NCBI RefSeq assembly: GCF_013317235.1 | Contig: NZ_WLCM01000025.1 | Coordinates: 397 to 60,084, forward strand | Length of the DNA stretch: 59,688 nucleotides | DNA from: Leisingera sp. ANG59 | Lineage (GTDB): Bacteria; Pseudomonadota; Alphaproteobacteria; Rhodobacterales; Rhodobacteraceae | Reading direction: 5' to 3' | Shown here: piece by piece, positions 35,201-44,768 of the stretch | Layout: the number at the start of each line of letters is the position of its first letter | How positions within the stretch are numbered: position 1 is the stretch's first letter | The notes under the pieces: model-generated | What the model was told of the DNA's origin: nothing | The model's database searches: none | What the model saw: the letters and a program-made list of their open reading frames with translations, nothing else | Program-made: the position numbers and the translations under genes

Positions 35201-37294
35201 TCAGGTGTTGAGGCTGGCAAAGGTCCGGCCTTCGGCGGCCAGACGTTCCAGCAGCGGCGCAGGCTGCCAGAGCAGGGGATCTCCCTCGTGGAAGCGGCAG
35301 ATATCCTGCAGGATCCTGTCCAGCCCGATGGCATCGGCATAGTGCATCGGCCCGCCGCGCCAGCGCGGAAACCCGTAACCGTTCAGCAGGGTCACATCCA
35401 CATCCAGCGGTCTCAGAGCGATGCCATCCCCGACCACGCGCGCAGCCTCGTTCACCATTGCAGCCATGTAGCGGCTGATGATTTCCGCTTCGCCGATGCT
35501 GCGGGGCGTGATGCCCTTGGCAGCCCGTTCCGCCGCGATGATCTCTTCCACCTCAGGGTCAGGACGAGGGCTGCTGGCGCCCTCCTCGTAGATATAGAAA
35601 CCGCGCCCGGTCTTTCGCCCGAACCGGCCCAATTCGCAAAGCCGGTCGGCAAATTCGGGATAGGTCTCCCCCGGGTCACGCGCCGGAGCCAAACGTTTGC
35701 GGTTCGCCCAGCCGATATCCAGCCCGGCCAGATCGCCCACTGCAAACGGCCCCATCGCCAGGCCGAAGCCCGTCAGCGCCCTGTCGACCGCATAGGGGCT
35801 CGCCCCTGCCAGCGCCATGCCGTAGGCCGCCTTGCTGTAGTGCGACAGGATCCGGTTGCCGATAAAGCCGTCGCAGACCCCCGCGCGCACCGCCACTTTT
35901 TTCAGCCGCTTGGCCAGTGCAAAGCCCGTCGCCACTGCGTCCGGGGCAGTTTCAGCCCCCACCACAACTTCCAGCAGCCGCATAACATGCGCCGGCGAAA
36001 AGAAATGCAGACCAATCACATCCTGCGGGCGGCTGGTCATTGCCGCAATCCAGTTCAGGTCCAGGTACGAGGTGTTCGACGCCAGAATGGCTCCTGGCTT
36101 GCAGACCTTGTCAAGCCGGCTGAACACGTCCTTCTTGACGTCCATGCTTTCAAACACGGCTTCGATCACCAGATCCGCCTGTGCGAAGTCCTCGTACGCA
36201 GTGGTGCAGCGGAAGGCTCCGGCAAGCATGGCATCGCGCTGCGGCCCGGACAGCTTGCCGCGTTTCACTGCACTGTCCAGCATCTTTCCGACACTGGCCG
36301 CTGCCTTTGACGCTGCCGCCTCATCGCGCTCAACCAGGGTCACGTCAAGGCCGCTAAGCAAAGCGCTGACGGCTATCCCGGTCCCCATTGTGCCGCCGCC
36401 GACTACACCCATCCGGTAGATTTCACGCGGTTCAACTCTTTCGGCATCCGGCAGCTTTCCAGCCTGCCGCTCGGCAAAGAAGGCATGGATCAGAGCCTTA
36501 CTCTGATCGGAAGCCATCAGGTCCTGAAACAGTGCGCGCTCTTTCTTCAGCCCCTCGGCGAACGGCAACGACATTGCCGCCTCCACCGCATCCAGGCAGG
36601 CCATTGGCGCAACAGCCCCGCGCGCGGCCTGGGCTGTTTTGGCCCGGAAGGCCGCCATATCCGCCGGCTCTAGTGTACTGCACGGCAGGCTGCCGGACGG
36701 GCGTGGCCCCTTGCCAGCCGCGATCAGGCCCCGTGCGAAGGCAACGCCTTCGGCGCAGGCATCGCTGCTGTCCGCAATCCGGTCAATCAATCCCATCGAG
36801 AGCGCCGCATCGGCATCAACCGGTTTGCCGCCGGTGATCATCCGGGCTGCATCTGCCGCCGGGATCAAGCGCGGCAGGCGCTGAGTGCCGCCTGCGCCGG
36901 GCAGCAGCCCCAACGACACCTCCGGCAGGCCGAACCGGGTATCCTTCACTGCAACGCGGTAGTGCGCCCCCAGGGCAATCTCCAGCCCGCCGCCAAGCGC
37001 GTTTCCGTGCATCGCGGCAATGACCGGCACAGGCGCCGCTTCGATTTCATTAATGAGATCCGGCAGAACCGGCGCCTGGGGCGGCTTGCCGAATTCCCGT
37101 ATATCCGCTCCGGAAAAGAAGCTGCGGCCCGCGCAACAGATAACCACCGCCTTGGTCTGCGCGCTGTTCAGCGCCCTCCGCAAACAGTCCTGCAAGCCAG
37201 CACGCACCGCGTGCGAAAGAGCATTCACCGGCGGGTTCTCCACCGTCACAACAGCAATGCCGTCATCCATTGCCAGATTGACCAGGTTCACCAT
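35201..37294 (-). CDS. Multifunctional enoyl-CoA hydratase/3-hydroxyacyl-CoA dehydrogenase
   Basis: A 697-residue FadJ/FadB-like fusion that performs hydration and NAD-dependent oxidation in beta-oxidation. Residues 1 to about 190 are a crotonase domain ([34 protein letters not shown]). From about 295 there is a Rossmann domain ([21 protein letters not shown]), with the dehydrogenase motifs [15 protein letters not shown] and [12 protein letters not shown], then two C-terminal 3HCDH domains. The ATG at 37292-37294 follows GGGGGGA. It is the first gene of the eight-gene beta-oxidation block and has two of the 20-bp-period repeats in its promoter region. Confidence 0.93.
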   Translation of the reverse strand: MVNLVNLAMDDGIAVVTVENPPVNALSHAVRAGLQDCLRRALNSAQTKAVVICCAGRSFFSGADIREFGKPPQAPVLPDLINEIEAAPVPVIAAMHGNALGGGLEIALGAHYRVAVKDTRFGLPEVSLGLLPGAGGTQRLPRLIPAADAARMITGGKPVDADAALSMGLIDRIADSSDACAEGVAFARGLIAAGKGPRPSGSLPCSTLEPADMAAFRAKTAQAARGAVAPMACLDAVEAAMSLPFAEGLKKERALFQDLMASDQSKALIHAFFAERQAGKLPDAERVEPREIYRMGVVGGGTMGTGIAVSALLSGLDVTLVERDEAAASKAAASVGKMLDSAVKRGKLSGPQRDAMLAGAFRCTTAYEDFAQADLVIEAVFESMDVKKDVFSRLDKVCKPGAILASNTSYLDLNWIAAMTSRPQDVIGLHFFSPAHVMRLLEVVVGAETAPDAVATGFALAKRLKKVAVRAGVCDGFIGNRILSHYSKAAYGMALAGASPYAVDRALTGFGLAMGPFAVGDLAGLDIGWANRKRLAPARDPGETYPEFADRLCELGRFGRKTGRGFYIYEEGASSPRPDPEVEEIIAAERAAKGITPRSIGEAEIISRYMAAMVNEAARVVGDGIALRPLDVDVTLLNGYGFPRWRGGPMHYADAIGLDRILQDICRFHEGDPLLWQPAPLLERLAAEGRTFASLNT

Positions 37295-37362
37295 TTCCCC
37301 CCGCACGTTGCTCTCAGAATCTCTTGCTTTAGTTTTGCTAACTAATCCGATCTCTATTTTCA

Positions 37363-37397
37363 ATATGTAAAATTTCATTCCTTTATGCAGAATTTCA
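37363..37397 (-). repeat. Two 15-bp repeats with 20-bp period upstream of the beta-oxidation operon
   Basis: ATATGTAAAATTTCA (37363-37377) and TTATGCAGAATTTCA (37383-37397), on the plus strand, start 20 bp apart. They have the sequence and spacing of the triple repeat before dctP. They lie 69-103 bp upstream of the FadJ-like start. The shared motif suggests that one regulator controls both blocks. Confidence 0.68.
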
Positions 37398-37887
37398 CGT
37401 CCAGCGAAACAGCTGCTCATCTACAAGGTCGCACAGGACGCGGCAAATAACGCGAACACGCACGCACTCACTGTCAACCGTGTGGAGTGTCGGCCAGTCA
37501 GGTTCCGGACTGAGGCTCATGATAAAGGGCCGCTTCTGCAGTCGCTCACCCGCGACGACTGGTTCCGCACCTGAAAGCGCGGATAGAGTGTTTGCCGCCG
37601 GTGGTCTCGGCAACGCATCCGAAGCCGGCGGGACGCCCTTGAGTATTCGTCGACCTGTCCCTGTTCTGCCGCTCTGTCCCGGCAGGTAATCGAGCAGGAG
37701 TTCCGCGACGCATTCGCGGCAAAGGCAGAGTTGACGTTTGGTGAGGTTTCCGACTGGTTTTGGAACAATGCTTCGGCAGCCACGCCACAAAGCCAACGCA
37801 GCGAGGCACAGGTCCCGGTAGAGGCTGCCACCGCTTCCGCGGACCTCGGTCTGCTGTCTCTGATCGACCACATTGATCCGAGATTGG
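37398..37887. other. Degenerate spacer, unrecognised relics
   Basis: About 490 bp with overlapping short frames on both strands and no ribosome site. A plus-strand frame from about 37660 ends at a TGA near 37890 and encodes a piece containing EFRDAFAAKAELTFGEVSDWF and a tail LLSLIDHIDPRLV. I do not recognise it; it may be the truncated end of a lost gene. Confidence 0.35.
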
Positions 37888-38240
37888 TATGACCGCCCTG
37901 GCAAGGGCAACGACAAAGGATCCGTCGAAGGTCTGGTCGGCTAAGCCCGGAGCAATCTCATGGTACCGGTTCTGAACTTCCAAACCTAGGATGCCTTCAA
38001 TCTATGGCTGGAAGATAAAATCCGCAGGTGCCAAGGCGATAAGCTGCGCGGTTATTGCGGGACGATTGGCGAGCGGCTTCAGCATGATCTGGTTGCGATG
38101 GCCGCGTTGCCAGCCACGCCCTTCAAGGCCTGCGATCAGCCGACTGGCCGTGTCGCTCTCTTGCACTCGTGCGCTAGAAAGAACAACGGATTACTCCGAA
38201 CCGGTCGCCTACGGGCATAGAGACTTCTGGATCCGCGGCC
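37888..38240 (+). pseudogene. IS21-family IstA transposase relic
   Basis: A decayed piece of an IS21 IstA integrase. In successive frames one can read YDRPGKGNDKGSVEGLVG, VPVLNFQT, LWLEDKIRRCQGDKLRG and TDYSEPVAYGHRDFWIRG. These match the C-terminal half of IstA in order, interrupted by stops and frameshifts. No istB is visible. It marks an old insertion between the beta-oxidation and cobalt regions. Confidence 0.75.
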
Positions 38241-38494
38241 ACTTCGACCTCTTCGAGACGACTCTGAGACGCCTGGGACGCAAACTAAGGGCCGTTGTTC
38301 AGTCTGACTGCATTAAAGGCGCGAAAACAGTGCTGTCAGGACATGGTGTACACCTCTGGGGATAGATTCGGGTCATATTGGATGCTCTAAAAAAACTAAA
38401 CCAGGCACATGTGGCTCTAACTCGCTATGGACTCTGATTAAGACATTGCGTCAGAACTGTATTTTGAAGCCAAGCTGACAAGCGACTAGCAGAT
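38241..38494. other. Spacer with nothing recognised
   Basis: About 250 bp with lower GC than its surroundings. No open frame with a ribosome site, no RNA and no clear repeat was seen. It joins the IS21 relic to the DUF1636 gene. Confidence 0.35.
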
Positions 38495-38875
38495 ATGGAA
38501 TCCCAAAGAGGATGGCTCGATCAAGGACATGCTCGGTGCCCGGGCCTGCCCACGCTCACTCTGTGCCGCAGCTGCCGCGACGCCGACCCTGCCCTGCCCG
38601 GGCAGGTGGACGCGGCGCTGGCGGCGGCGGGGGTGGAGGCGCGGCTGCAGCAGGTGGATTGCATGTCCGGCTGCGAGCGGCCGCAGACCCTGGCGGTGCG
38701 CCAGAGCGGCAAGACCGCCTATCTGTTCGGGGAGATCAGCGCGGGCGATCTGCCGGACCTGCTGATCTTCCTGCGGATGTATCAAGACAGCCCGGACGGC
38801 AATTTCACCGATGCCCGGCCGCTCGGCGATCTGCGGTTCAAGGCGATAGCCCGCATCCCTGCCGATTTGGCCTGA
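38495..38875 (+). CDS. DUF1636 family ferredoxin-like metal protein
   Basis: A 126-residue protein of the DUF1636 family, small thioredoxin-fold ferredoxin-like proteins often encoded near cobalamin or cobalt genes. Four Cys residues are arranged as CRSC (24, 27) and CMSGC (56, 60), suited to bind a [2Fe-2S] cluster or a metal. Only one ATG is in frame and it has no good ribosome site. The first 18 residues are atypical and the base composition shifts near 38525, so the N-terminus may have been replaced by recombination. Position just upstream of the cobalamin riboswitch fits a link to B12 metabolism. Confidence 0.7.
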   Translation: MESQRGWLDQGHARCPGLPTLTLCRSCRDADPALPGQVDAALAAAGVEARLQQVDCMSGCERPQTLAVRQSGKTAYLFGEISAGDLPDLLIFLRMYQDSPDGNFTDARPLGDLRFKAIARIPADLA

Positions 38876-39054
38876 TCCGCCTGCGGCGCACAGAGAAAAA
38901 TTCTGCCGCGGAAATTTGGCCGGAATACTCACCTTTTCCGGCCTTCCCGGGGCATCCTCCGGGCGGCATTTTCTGCCTTGCATGCCGCTCAATGGCGCAA
39001 GAATGGCGGCTAAAACCTTGACCGGACACCGCCCCGGGGCGCATGATCGCCTGA

Positions 39055-39245
39055 TACGGTGTCCGATGGTGCCCAAACACCGGGACTGAAACGGGAATGA
39101 GGACGGTGGACCAAATCACGGCACCGAAGCCTCAACCGCCCCCGCGACTGTGAGCGGAGAGCGGTCTTTTGTTACCCACTGGCGTGAGGACGCCGGGAAG
39201 GAAGAAGACCGCAGAGAACCGCGAGTCAGGAGACCGGCCGTATAT
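39055..39245 (+). ncRNA. Cobalamin (B12) riboswitch
   Basis: A cobalamin-sensing leader RNA upstream of cbtB. The conserved pieces occur in order: GGTGCCC near 39069, GGGAATGAGG near 39093, the B12-box-like GCCTCAACCGCCCCCGCGAC near 39129, CCACTGG near 39176, GGGAAGG near 39194, and the 3' box GAGTCAGGAGACCGGCC (39223-39239). Binding of adenosylcobalamin would be expected to shut off the downstream cobalt-uptake genes. The ends are approximate. Confidence 0.9.
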
Positions 39246-39291
39246 TGGACGCAGCTTGTGCCGTCGGGTGTGACGGCAAGGAGGACAAGAA

Positions 39292-39462
39292 ATGACGACC
39301 AAGACGCAAAAAGCTTCTGCCGCTGGCACCAGTGTTATCCCGGCGCTGTTTGCCGTGGTTCTGGGACTGGGGATTATCACGCTGACCGGCCATGTTCAGG
39401 CATCCGCCCTGCACGACGCCGCGCATGACGTGCGCCACGCAACCGGCTTCCCCTGCCACTAG
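39292..39462 (+). CDS. cbtB: Cobalt transporter subunit CbtB
   Basis: A 56-residue membrane protein with one transmembrane helix (VIPALFAVVLGLGIITLTGHV) and a His-rich C-terminal tail (HDAAHDVRHATGFPCH), the CbtB signature thought to bind cobalt. The ATG follows AAGGAGGACAAGAA. It lies 47 bp downstream of the cobalamin riboswitch and 4 bp before cbtA, the standard CbtBA arrangement for cobalt uptake in B12-synthesising bacteria. Confidence 0.92.
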   Translation: MTTKTQKASAAGTSVIPALFAVVLGLGIITLTGHVQASALHDAAHDVRHATGFPCH

Positions 39463-39466
39463 GGCC

Positions 39467-40165
39467 ATGTTCAGCCGTATTCTGACCAGCGGCCTGTTCG
39501 CTGGCGCTGCAGCAGGGCTGATTACCGCCTTCCTGCAGCTGTATTTCGTGCAGCCCGTGCTGCTCCACGCCGAACTCTACGAGGGCGGCGACCTGGTGCA
39601 TTTCGGCGCTGACCCGGTAACTGCCCATCCCGACCTGCCCGGCATGTTCGCCGAGCCGGTGCGCGATGGCCTGAGCATTATCTTCACCATGCTGACCTAC
39701 ACCGGCTATGCGCTGGTGATGGCGGCGCTGATGTCGGTGGCGGAGCGCCAGGGCCATGAGATCAACGCGCGCACCGGCATCCTGTGGGGCCTGGCGGGGT
39801 TCATCACTTTCCACTTCGCACCCGGCCTGTCGCTGGCGCCGGAAGTGCCGGGTGTCGCCGCCGCGGACGTGGGGGCGCGCCAGATCTGGTGGGCCATCAC
39901 TGTGGGGGCTTCCGGTGTGGCCATGTGGCTGATCGCCTTTGGCGGCAACCTGGTGAGCTACCTGGTTGCAGCATTCTTGCTGATGGCGCCGCATATTGTC
40001 GGTGCGCCTGAGCCGGAGAGCTTCTCAGGACCGGTGCCGACCGAGATCGGGGCGCTGTTTGCCTCCCGTGTCTTAGGTATCGGCATGGCGGCTTGGGTGC
40101 TTCTGGTCAGCTTTGCCGGATACTTCTGGCAGGCCGAAGGCAAGCGCGCGGAAGCCGCAGCCTGA
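39467..40165 (+). CDS. cbtA: Cobalt transporter subunit CbtA
   Basis: A 232-residue integral membrane protein with about five or six helices, partner of CbtB. The first helix is RILTSGLFAGAAAGLITAFLQ. Conserved CbtA features include FAEPVRDGLSIIFTMLTYTGYALVMAALM and GILWGLAGFITFHFAPGLSLAPEVPG. The ATG at 39467 is chosen because it follows the cbtB stop by 4 bp; the frame open from 39392 overlaps cbtB. Control by the upstream riboswitch is expected. Confidence 0.9.
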   Translation: MFSRILTSGLFAGAAAGLITAFLQLYFVQPVLLHAELYEGGDLVHFGADPVTAHPDLPGMFAEPVRDGLSIIFTMLTYTGYALVMAALMSVAERQGHEINARTGILWGLAGFITFHFAPGLSLAPEVPGVAAADVGARQIWWAITVGASGVAMWLIAFGGNLVSYLVAAFLLMAPHIVGAPEPESFSGPVPTEIGALFASRVLGIGMAAWVLLVSFAGYFWQAEGKRAEAAA

Positions 40166-40230
40166 TCCGGCTCCCAGACCCTCCCCGCCGGTGCCGTCCG
40201 GCGGGGAGGTTAATTTCCAAGGAAACCGAA

Positions 40231-40737
40231 ATGTCCCGCTCTCTCGCTCTGTTTGCCATTGGCCTGATCTTTGGCGGCGGCGCCGGGTTTGTGATCGCAG
40301 CCGGCAACGGCGTTACCTTTGACGGCCATGACCACGGCGACCCGGCCCATCACGGCGGCGGCAACACCCAAATGGCGGCGCACAACCACTCCCGGGCCGT
40401 CAGCCTCCCCGCAGGCCCGGATGCGCCCAGCGTTGCAATCCAGCTGCACAAGGACCCGATGGCCGGCTGGAACCTGCGGGTGACACCGCAGAACTTCCGC
40501 TTTGCTCCGGAAAACGCCTCCACTGCCGACGTGCCCGGCGAAGGTCATGCGCATGTCTATATAAACGGCCAAAAGATGGCTCGCCTTTATGCCGATTGGA
40601 TACACCTCCCATCGCTGCCTGAAGGAGACGTTGAAGTAAAAGTTTCGCTTAATGGCAACAGTCACAACCCGCTGATGGTCGAAGGCGTGCCGGTCGAGGC
40701 CAAACTGACAGTTCAGACAGACGGCGAAGATTCTTGA
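40231..40737 (+). CDS. Exported His-rich protein of the cobalt locus
   Basis: A 168-residue protein with an N-terminal signal or anchor (LALFAIGLIFGGGAGFVIAAG) followed by a His-rich linker (GHDHGDPAHHGGGNTQMAAHNHS) and a compact beta-rich domain (WNLRVTPQNFRFAPEN; GHAHVYINGQKMARLYADWIHL). The His cluster suggests periplasmic metal binding, plausibly cobalt handed to CbtBA. It follows cbtA by 65 bp, with an AAGGAAA site before the ATG. No family name is assigned. Confidence 0.72.
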   Translation: MSRSLALFAIGLIFGGGAGFVIAAGNGVTFDGHDHGDPAHHGGGNTQMAAHNHSRAVSLPAGPDAPSVAIQLHKDPMAGWNLRVTPQNFRFAPENASTADVPGEGHAHVYINGQKMARLYADWIHLPSLPEGDVEVKVSLNGNSHNPLMVEGVPVEAKLTVQTDGEDS

Positions 40738-41341
40738 GCGCCATTTCTGGACATGTAAAACCACCAGCGAAGCGCTAATGCGACAACGGTGTTGATGAAG
40801 TGAGCAGCAAAGAACTCTGCGCGAGCAACTCGGCTTTAATGTCGGTGGAGCGAGGCAACTCTTTCCCGGAACGAACGTCAAATGCGGAGGTCTCAGGAAG
40901 CCCCATTGCTTCTCGCTCGCAGGCTACATCAGAACGCAATTTTATCTTCGAGAGCGCTGCATACTGCGAAATGGCCATTTCATTAGACACTTCGCATTGG
41001 CTCGCCTTTTCCCCAAAAAAAAGCCTTCAAAACGTGAAGGTAATCTTCGCTCACATGATGCTCAATACTCTCCGCATCGCGCTCGGCCACATCTTTGGAA
41101 ATGCCCAGGGTGATATGGAATTCTGCCACAATCCGGTAGCGCTTGCGGCATGCCTCGGCCAATTGGCGCCCGGTATCCGTCAGGCGGTTTGAGCGGTAGG
41201 TCTAGGTGTGCGGCTACTCGAGGCGCAGCAACTGTTGAAAGCACCTAGGCATGACAGCCAGCGCCAAGTTCGAAAGGGCTGAGCGTTTTCAGTTCGGTCG
41301 AGGCGCAGGTTGCCGATTTTACCGATGAGGCGGGATCACCC
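40738..41341. other. Spacer holding a DtxR/MntR-type relic
   Basis: About 600 bp without an intact gene. The first 280 bp show nothing recognisable. The second part contains the regulator relic described separately (about 41015-41200, minus strand). The remainder up to the XRE/ScfR stop codon has no supported content. Confidence 0.5.
41015..41200 (-). pseudogene. DtxR/MntR-family metalloregulator, C-terminal relic
   Basis: On the minus strand one reads YRSNRLTDTGRQLAEACRKRYRIV, EFHITLGISKDVAERDAESIEHHVSEDYL and HVLKAFF. This is the wing end and the metal-binding/dimerisation helices of an MntR-type regulator (conserved Glu-His-His pattern). The preceding DNA-binding region is unreadable, with stops, and the run ends shortly after, so the gene is broken. 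It is next to a cobalt-uptake locus but more like manganese regulators. Confidence 0.65.
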
Positions 41342-42739
41342 CTACGTGCGGGCTGCAAATTTATATGGCGTAAAGCTGCGTTGTGTGGTCGTTGAATCAA
41401 GCGGCCGTCCGATCATTGGGAAAGCGCGCTGGCGGCAGCCCTCACGCTCGCAGAGCTTGCAGCCCGGGCCGATAAGGGTCACGGCATCGGAGGTTTTCGT
41501 GTCCAAGCCGCGCCCATAAATCAGTCGCTCGGAATGAGACAGGTCGCATCCAAGGGCCACGGAAAATTGCTTGCGTGCGGCACCGAATCCACCCGGGCCT
41601 TGCTCGACCGTGCGTGCGATCCACAGATAGCGGCGTCCGTCGGGCATTTCCGCCACTTGGGTCACAACTTCTCCGGGGCGTGAGAAGGCTTCATAGACTT
41701 TCCACAACGGGCAGGAGCCACCAAAGCGAGAGAAATGGAAGTCCGTGGCCGATTGCCGTTTCGAGATATTGCCCGCGCGATCCACGCGGATAAAGAAAAA
41801 AGGCACCCCCTTGGCTCCCTGACGCTGCAGCGTAGACAACCGGTGGCAGGCAGTTTCAAAACCTACGCCGAAATGGCGCCCAACGAGTTCAATGTCGTAC
41901 TCGCGTGCCTCGGCGGTCTCGAGAAAGGCGCCATAGGGCAGGATGACCGCACCTGCGAAATAACTTGCCAACCCGATGCGCAATTGCGCGGATGCTTCGG
42001 AATCAAGGCCGGAGTCTGCGACCAGTCGCCCTATCGCGGTCTCCTGTTCAAGAAAAGCCAGTTGCACGGCCATTTGAAAGGCCCGCTGCCCCGGTGACAG
42101 ATGCGCGGCTAAGTGCAGGACGCGGGAAGCCTCCTCATAACGGCGCAGTATGGCGCCGTCTTCTGCGATCCTGGTCTTCACGCCGTGACGCCCGGCCAGC
42201 CGCGCGGCCAATCCTTCAGCCATGGCTCCGGGCGGCAAGCCGTCGCCGATGGCCTCGCCTGCTTCGTCCAGCAGACCCACGTAATTCCGCCGCTCGTAGA
42301 ACCAGTCGCGGACGGCCTCGAAGGCGGTCGGCGGCAGCGGAGTGCCTGCTCCGCCCGAAACGCGTTCGGCCAGAAGATCGGCCCGTTCGGTGACTTCACG
42401 CAGGCGGCGCTGCAGCTCGACAATGGATCGCGCGATGCCCGGCATATTTGAGGCCAGTTCACGCAGTTCCGCAGTGCCCGGCGCGCTGCCCTGTTCGCCA
42501 AGCGCAACGCGCAGGTCTGTGACCAGCCGCGCTTCGTCCCCTTCTGCAAAGAGCTGCACATCCAATCCCAGCACTTCGTTGAGACGCAACAGAACCGGCA
42601 CGGTCAGCGGGCGCTGATTGCGCTCGATCTGATTGAGATAGCTGGGCGAGATATCCAGCATCTTCGCCAGCCCGCTCTGGGTCAGGCCGCGCTCTTCGCG
42701 CAGCACACGCAGACGCACGCCCATAAAGGCTTTCTTCAT
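41342..42739 (-). CDS. Short-chain fatty-acid XRE regulator (PrpR/RamB/ScfR type)
   Basis: A 465-residue regulator with an N-terminal XRE helix-turn-helix (LRVLREERGLTQSGLAKMLDISPSYLNQIERNQRPL), a central region resembling the IrrE/ImmA-like domain (FLETAEAREYDIELVGRHFGVGFETACHRL), and a C-terminal DUF2083-type domain with a Cys motif (GPGCKLCEREGC). Relatives control propionate/methylcitrate and glyoxylate genes in response to acyl-CoA levels. It is divergent from the prp operon. The start ATG at 42737-42739 is chosen over 42787, since the upstream 16 residues cover the operator-like TTTTGCAAAA. Confidence 0.88.
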   Translation of the reverse strand: MKKAFMGVRLRVLREERGLTQSGLAKMLDISPSYLNQIERNQRPLTVPVLLRLNEVLGLDVQLFAEGDEARLVTDLRVALGEQGSAPGTAELRELASNMPGIARSIVELQRRLREVTERADLLAERVSGGAGTPLPPTAFEAVRDWFYERRNYVGLLDEAGEAIGDGLPPGAMAEGLAARLAGRHGVKTRIAEDGAILRRYEEASRVLHLAAHLSPGQRAFQMAVQLAFLEQETAIGRLVADSGLDSEASAQLRIGLASYFAGAVILPYGAFLETAEAREYDIELVGRHFGVGFETACHRLSTLQRQGAKGVPFFFIRVDRAGNISKRQSATDFHFSRFGGSCPLWKVYEAFSRPGEVVTQVAEMPDGRRYLWIARTVEQGPGGFGAARKQFSVALGCDLSHSERLIYGRGLDTKTSDAVTLIGPGCKLCEREGCRQRAFPMIGRPLDSTTTQRSFTPYKFAART

Positions 42740-42748
42740 ATCTTCGCC

Positions 42749-42789
42749 TTTTGCAAAATTCGCAAATCTACAAGATTCCGTTCGCAATA
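42749..42789 (+). promoter_or_regulatory. TTGCAAA-type operator boxes at the prp divergent promoter
   Basis: TTTTGCAAAA (42749-42758) is a perfect palindrome, followed by TTCGCAAAT (42759-42767) and TTCGCAATA (42781-42789). PrpR/RamB relatives recognise TTTGCAAA-like sites. A further TTTTGC occurs near 42839, before the thioesterase gene. The boxes lie 10-50 bp upstream of the regulator's start codon, which suggests autoregulation. Confidence 0.6.
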
Positions 42790-42865
42790 CCGCACTTTTT
42801 CAGTAGTTTATCGGGGCTCTCAATGTGTGAGAAGTCTGTTTTGCTAATTTTGTGAAGCAGTAGAA

Positions 42866-43246
42866 ATGCCAGACCCAACCATCCTTACGGAAATGATCCT
42901 GCCGGATCAGTCAAACCATTACGGGACGCTGTTCGGCGGCCGGGGCCTGTCGCTGATGACGCGCGCGGCGTTTATCGCGGCCAGTCGGCATGCGCGCCAA
43001 AAGGTCGTGCTTGCAGCTTGCTCGGATGCGCGGTTCACAGCGCCGGTACCGATGGGCACCCTGTTTGTGCTGAGCGCAACAGTAACAGGTGTCGGGCGTA
43101 CATCAATGCAGGTCCGCGTGACAGGCCTGTGTGAACTCCCTGAGGCAGGCAGCTGCACCCCTGTTTCACAAGCAAGTTTCACCATGGTTGCCGTCGATGA
43201 CGATGGCCGCCCCTTCCCCGTTCCCGCATTGGAGGAAACCGCATGA
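42866..43246 (+). CDS. Acyl-CoA thioesterase (YciA/BACH-type hotdog)
   Basis: A 126-residue hotdog-fold acyl-CoA thioesterase. The N-terminal [28 protein letters not shown] is the family's active-site helix (usually N-x-G-x-x-F/H-GG). The C-terminal [18 protein letters not shown] is typical. It may release CoA from propionyl-CoA or methylcitrate-cycle intermediates. It is the first gene of the prp operon and overlaps prpD by ATGA. Confidence 0.85.
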   Translation: MPDPTILTEMILPDQSNHYGTLFGGRGLSLMTRAAFIAASRHARQKVVLAACSDARFTAPVPMGTLFVLSATVTGVGRTSMQVRVTGLCELPEAGSCTPVSQASFTMVAVDDDGRPFPVPALEETA

Positions 43247-44757
43247 AAATTCATGATGTCCGTATGTACAAATCGGCTGAAGATCTGCCGCGCGAAGACC
43301 AGCTGGCCTGGAAAATCGCGCAGGTCGCGGCCGATCCTGTTGCGGTCGAGGAAGACGTCACCGGGATGATCATCAACCGCATCATTGACAATGCCGCCGT
43401 CGCCGCCGCCTCTCTGGCGCGCCGCCCGGTGGCTTCAGCCAGGGCGCAGGCGCTGTGCCATCCCTACGGGCCAGGGGCGGCGGTCTTCGGCGTGGGATCG
43501 CAGACGCGGGTCAGCCCAGAATGGGCGGCCTATGCAAATGGTGTTGCTGTGCGCGAGTTGGACTTTCACGACACCTTCCTTGCTGCCGATTATTCGCATC
43601 CCGGCGACAACATCCCGCCAATCCTGGCTGTGGCGCAACATACTGGGAAATCCGGTGCTGAACTGATCCGGGGGCTGGCATCCGGCTATGAAATTCAGGT
43701 GAATCTGGTCCGCGGCATCTGCCTGCATGAACATAAGATCGACCATATCGCCCATCTCGGACCCTCCGCCGCCGCTGGGATCGGCACGCTCCTGGGCCTC
43801 GGAACCGAGACGATTTACCAGGCGGTTCAGCAGGCCCTGCATGTGACCACGACCACGCGGCAAAGCCGCAAGGGAGAGATTTCCTCGTGGAAAGCCTATG
43901 CCCCGGCATTCGCGGGCAAGATGGCAATCGAAGCCGTGGACCGTGTGATGCGCGGCGAAGGCGCGCCATCTCCTGCCTGGGAAGGAGAGGACGGTTTCAT
44001 TGCCTATTTGCTGTCTGGCCCAAGCGCGCTGTATCATGTGCCTCTGCCTGAACCGGGTGAAGCCAAGCGGGCAATCCTCGACACCTACACCAAGGAGCAC
44101 TCCGCCGAATACCAGAGCCAGGCCCTGATTGACCTCGCGCGCCGCATGGGGCCAATGATCGGCGATCTGGGAGCTGTGGACAGCATCGTGATCCACACCA
44201 GCCACCACACCCATTACGTCATCGGCACCGGTGCGGGCGATCCTCAGAAGATGGACCCGAATGCCAGCCGCGAGACGCTGGACCATTCAATCATGTACAT
44301 TTTCGCGGTCGCGCTGGAGGATGGCGGCTGGCACCATGTGGCAAGCTATTCCCCCGAACGCGCCAGCCGCCCGGATACAGTGTCACTGTGGCATAAGATC
44401 TCGACCGTCGAAGACCCGGAATGGACGCGCCGCTACCACGCGCGCGATCCGAAGGAAAAAGCGTTTGGCGGGCGTGTTGTCGTGACACTCAAGGACGGCC
44501 GCGTGATCAAGGACGAACTGGCGCTGGCCGATGCCCACCCGGAGGGCGCGCACCCCTTTGCTCGCGAAAACTATGTCCGCAAGTTCCTGACCCTGTCCGA
44601 AGGCATCGTTTCGTCCGAGGAGCAGAAGCGCTTCCTGGGCGCGGCTGAGGCACTGAGCGACTTGAAAGCGGGAGATCTGGGTACGCTGAACTTCGCGGTT
44701 GATCCTGAACAGATGGGGGCTGAGCGGCCCGCAGGTATCTTCGACTTCAAGGCTTGA
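43243..44757 (+). CDS. prpD: 2-Methylcitrate dehydratase
   Basis: A 504-residue member of the MmgE/PrpD family that dehydrates 2-methylcitrate to 2-methyl-cis-aconitate in propionate degradation. Clear features are [85 protein letters not shown] and the C-terminal [17 protein letters not shown]. It is co-translated with the thioesterase (ATGA), and prpC follows 11 bp later. Confidence 0.95.
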   Translation: MKIHDVRMYKSAEDLPREDQLAWKIAQVAADPVAVEEDVTGMIINRIIDNAAVAAASLARRPVASARAQALCHPYGPGAAVFGVGSQTRVSPEWAAYANGVAVRELDFHDTFLAADYSHPGDNIPPILAVAQHTGKSGAELIRGLASGYEIQVNLVRGICLHEHKIDHIAHLGPSAAAGIGTLLGLGTETIYQAVQQALHVTTTTRQSRKGEISSWKAYAPAFAGKMAIEAVDRVMRGEGAPSPAWEGEDGFIAYLLSGPSALYHVPLPEPGEAKRAILDTYTKEHSAEYQSQALIDLARRMGPMIGDLGAVDSIVIHTSHHTHYVIGTGAGDPQKMDPNASRETLDHSIMYIFAVALEDGGWHHVASYSPERASRPDTVSLWHKISTVEDPEWTRRYHARDPKEKAFGGRVVVTLKDGRVIKDELALADAHPEGAHPFARENYVRKFLTLSEGIVSSEEQKRFLGAAEALSDLKAGDLGTLNFAVDPEQMGAERPAGIFDFKA

Positions 44758-44768
44758 GGGAGGTTCAA

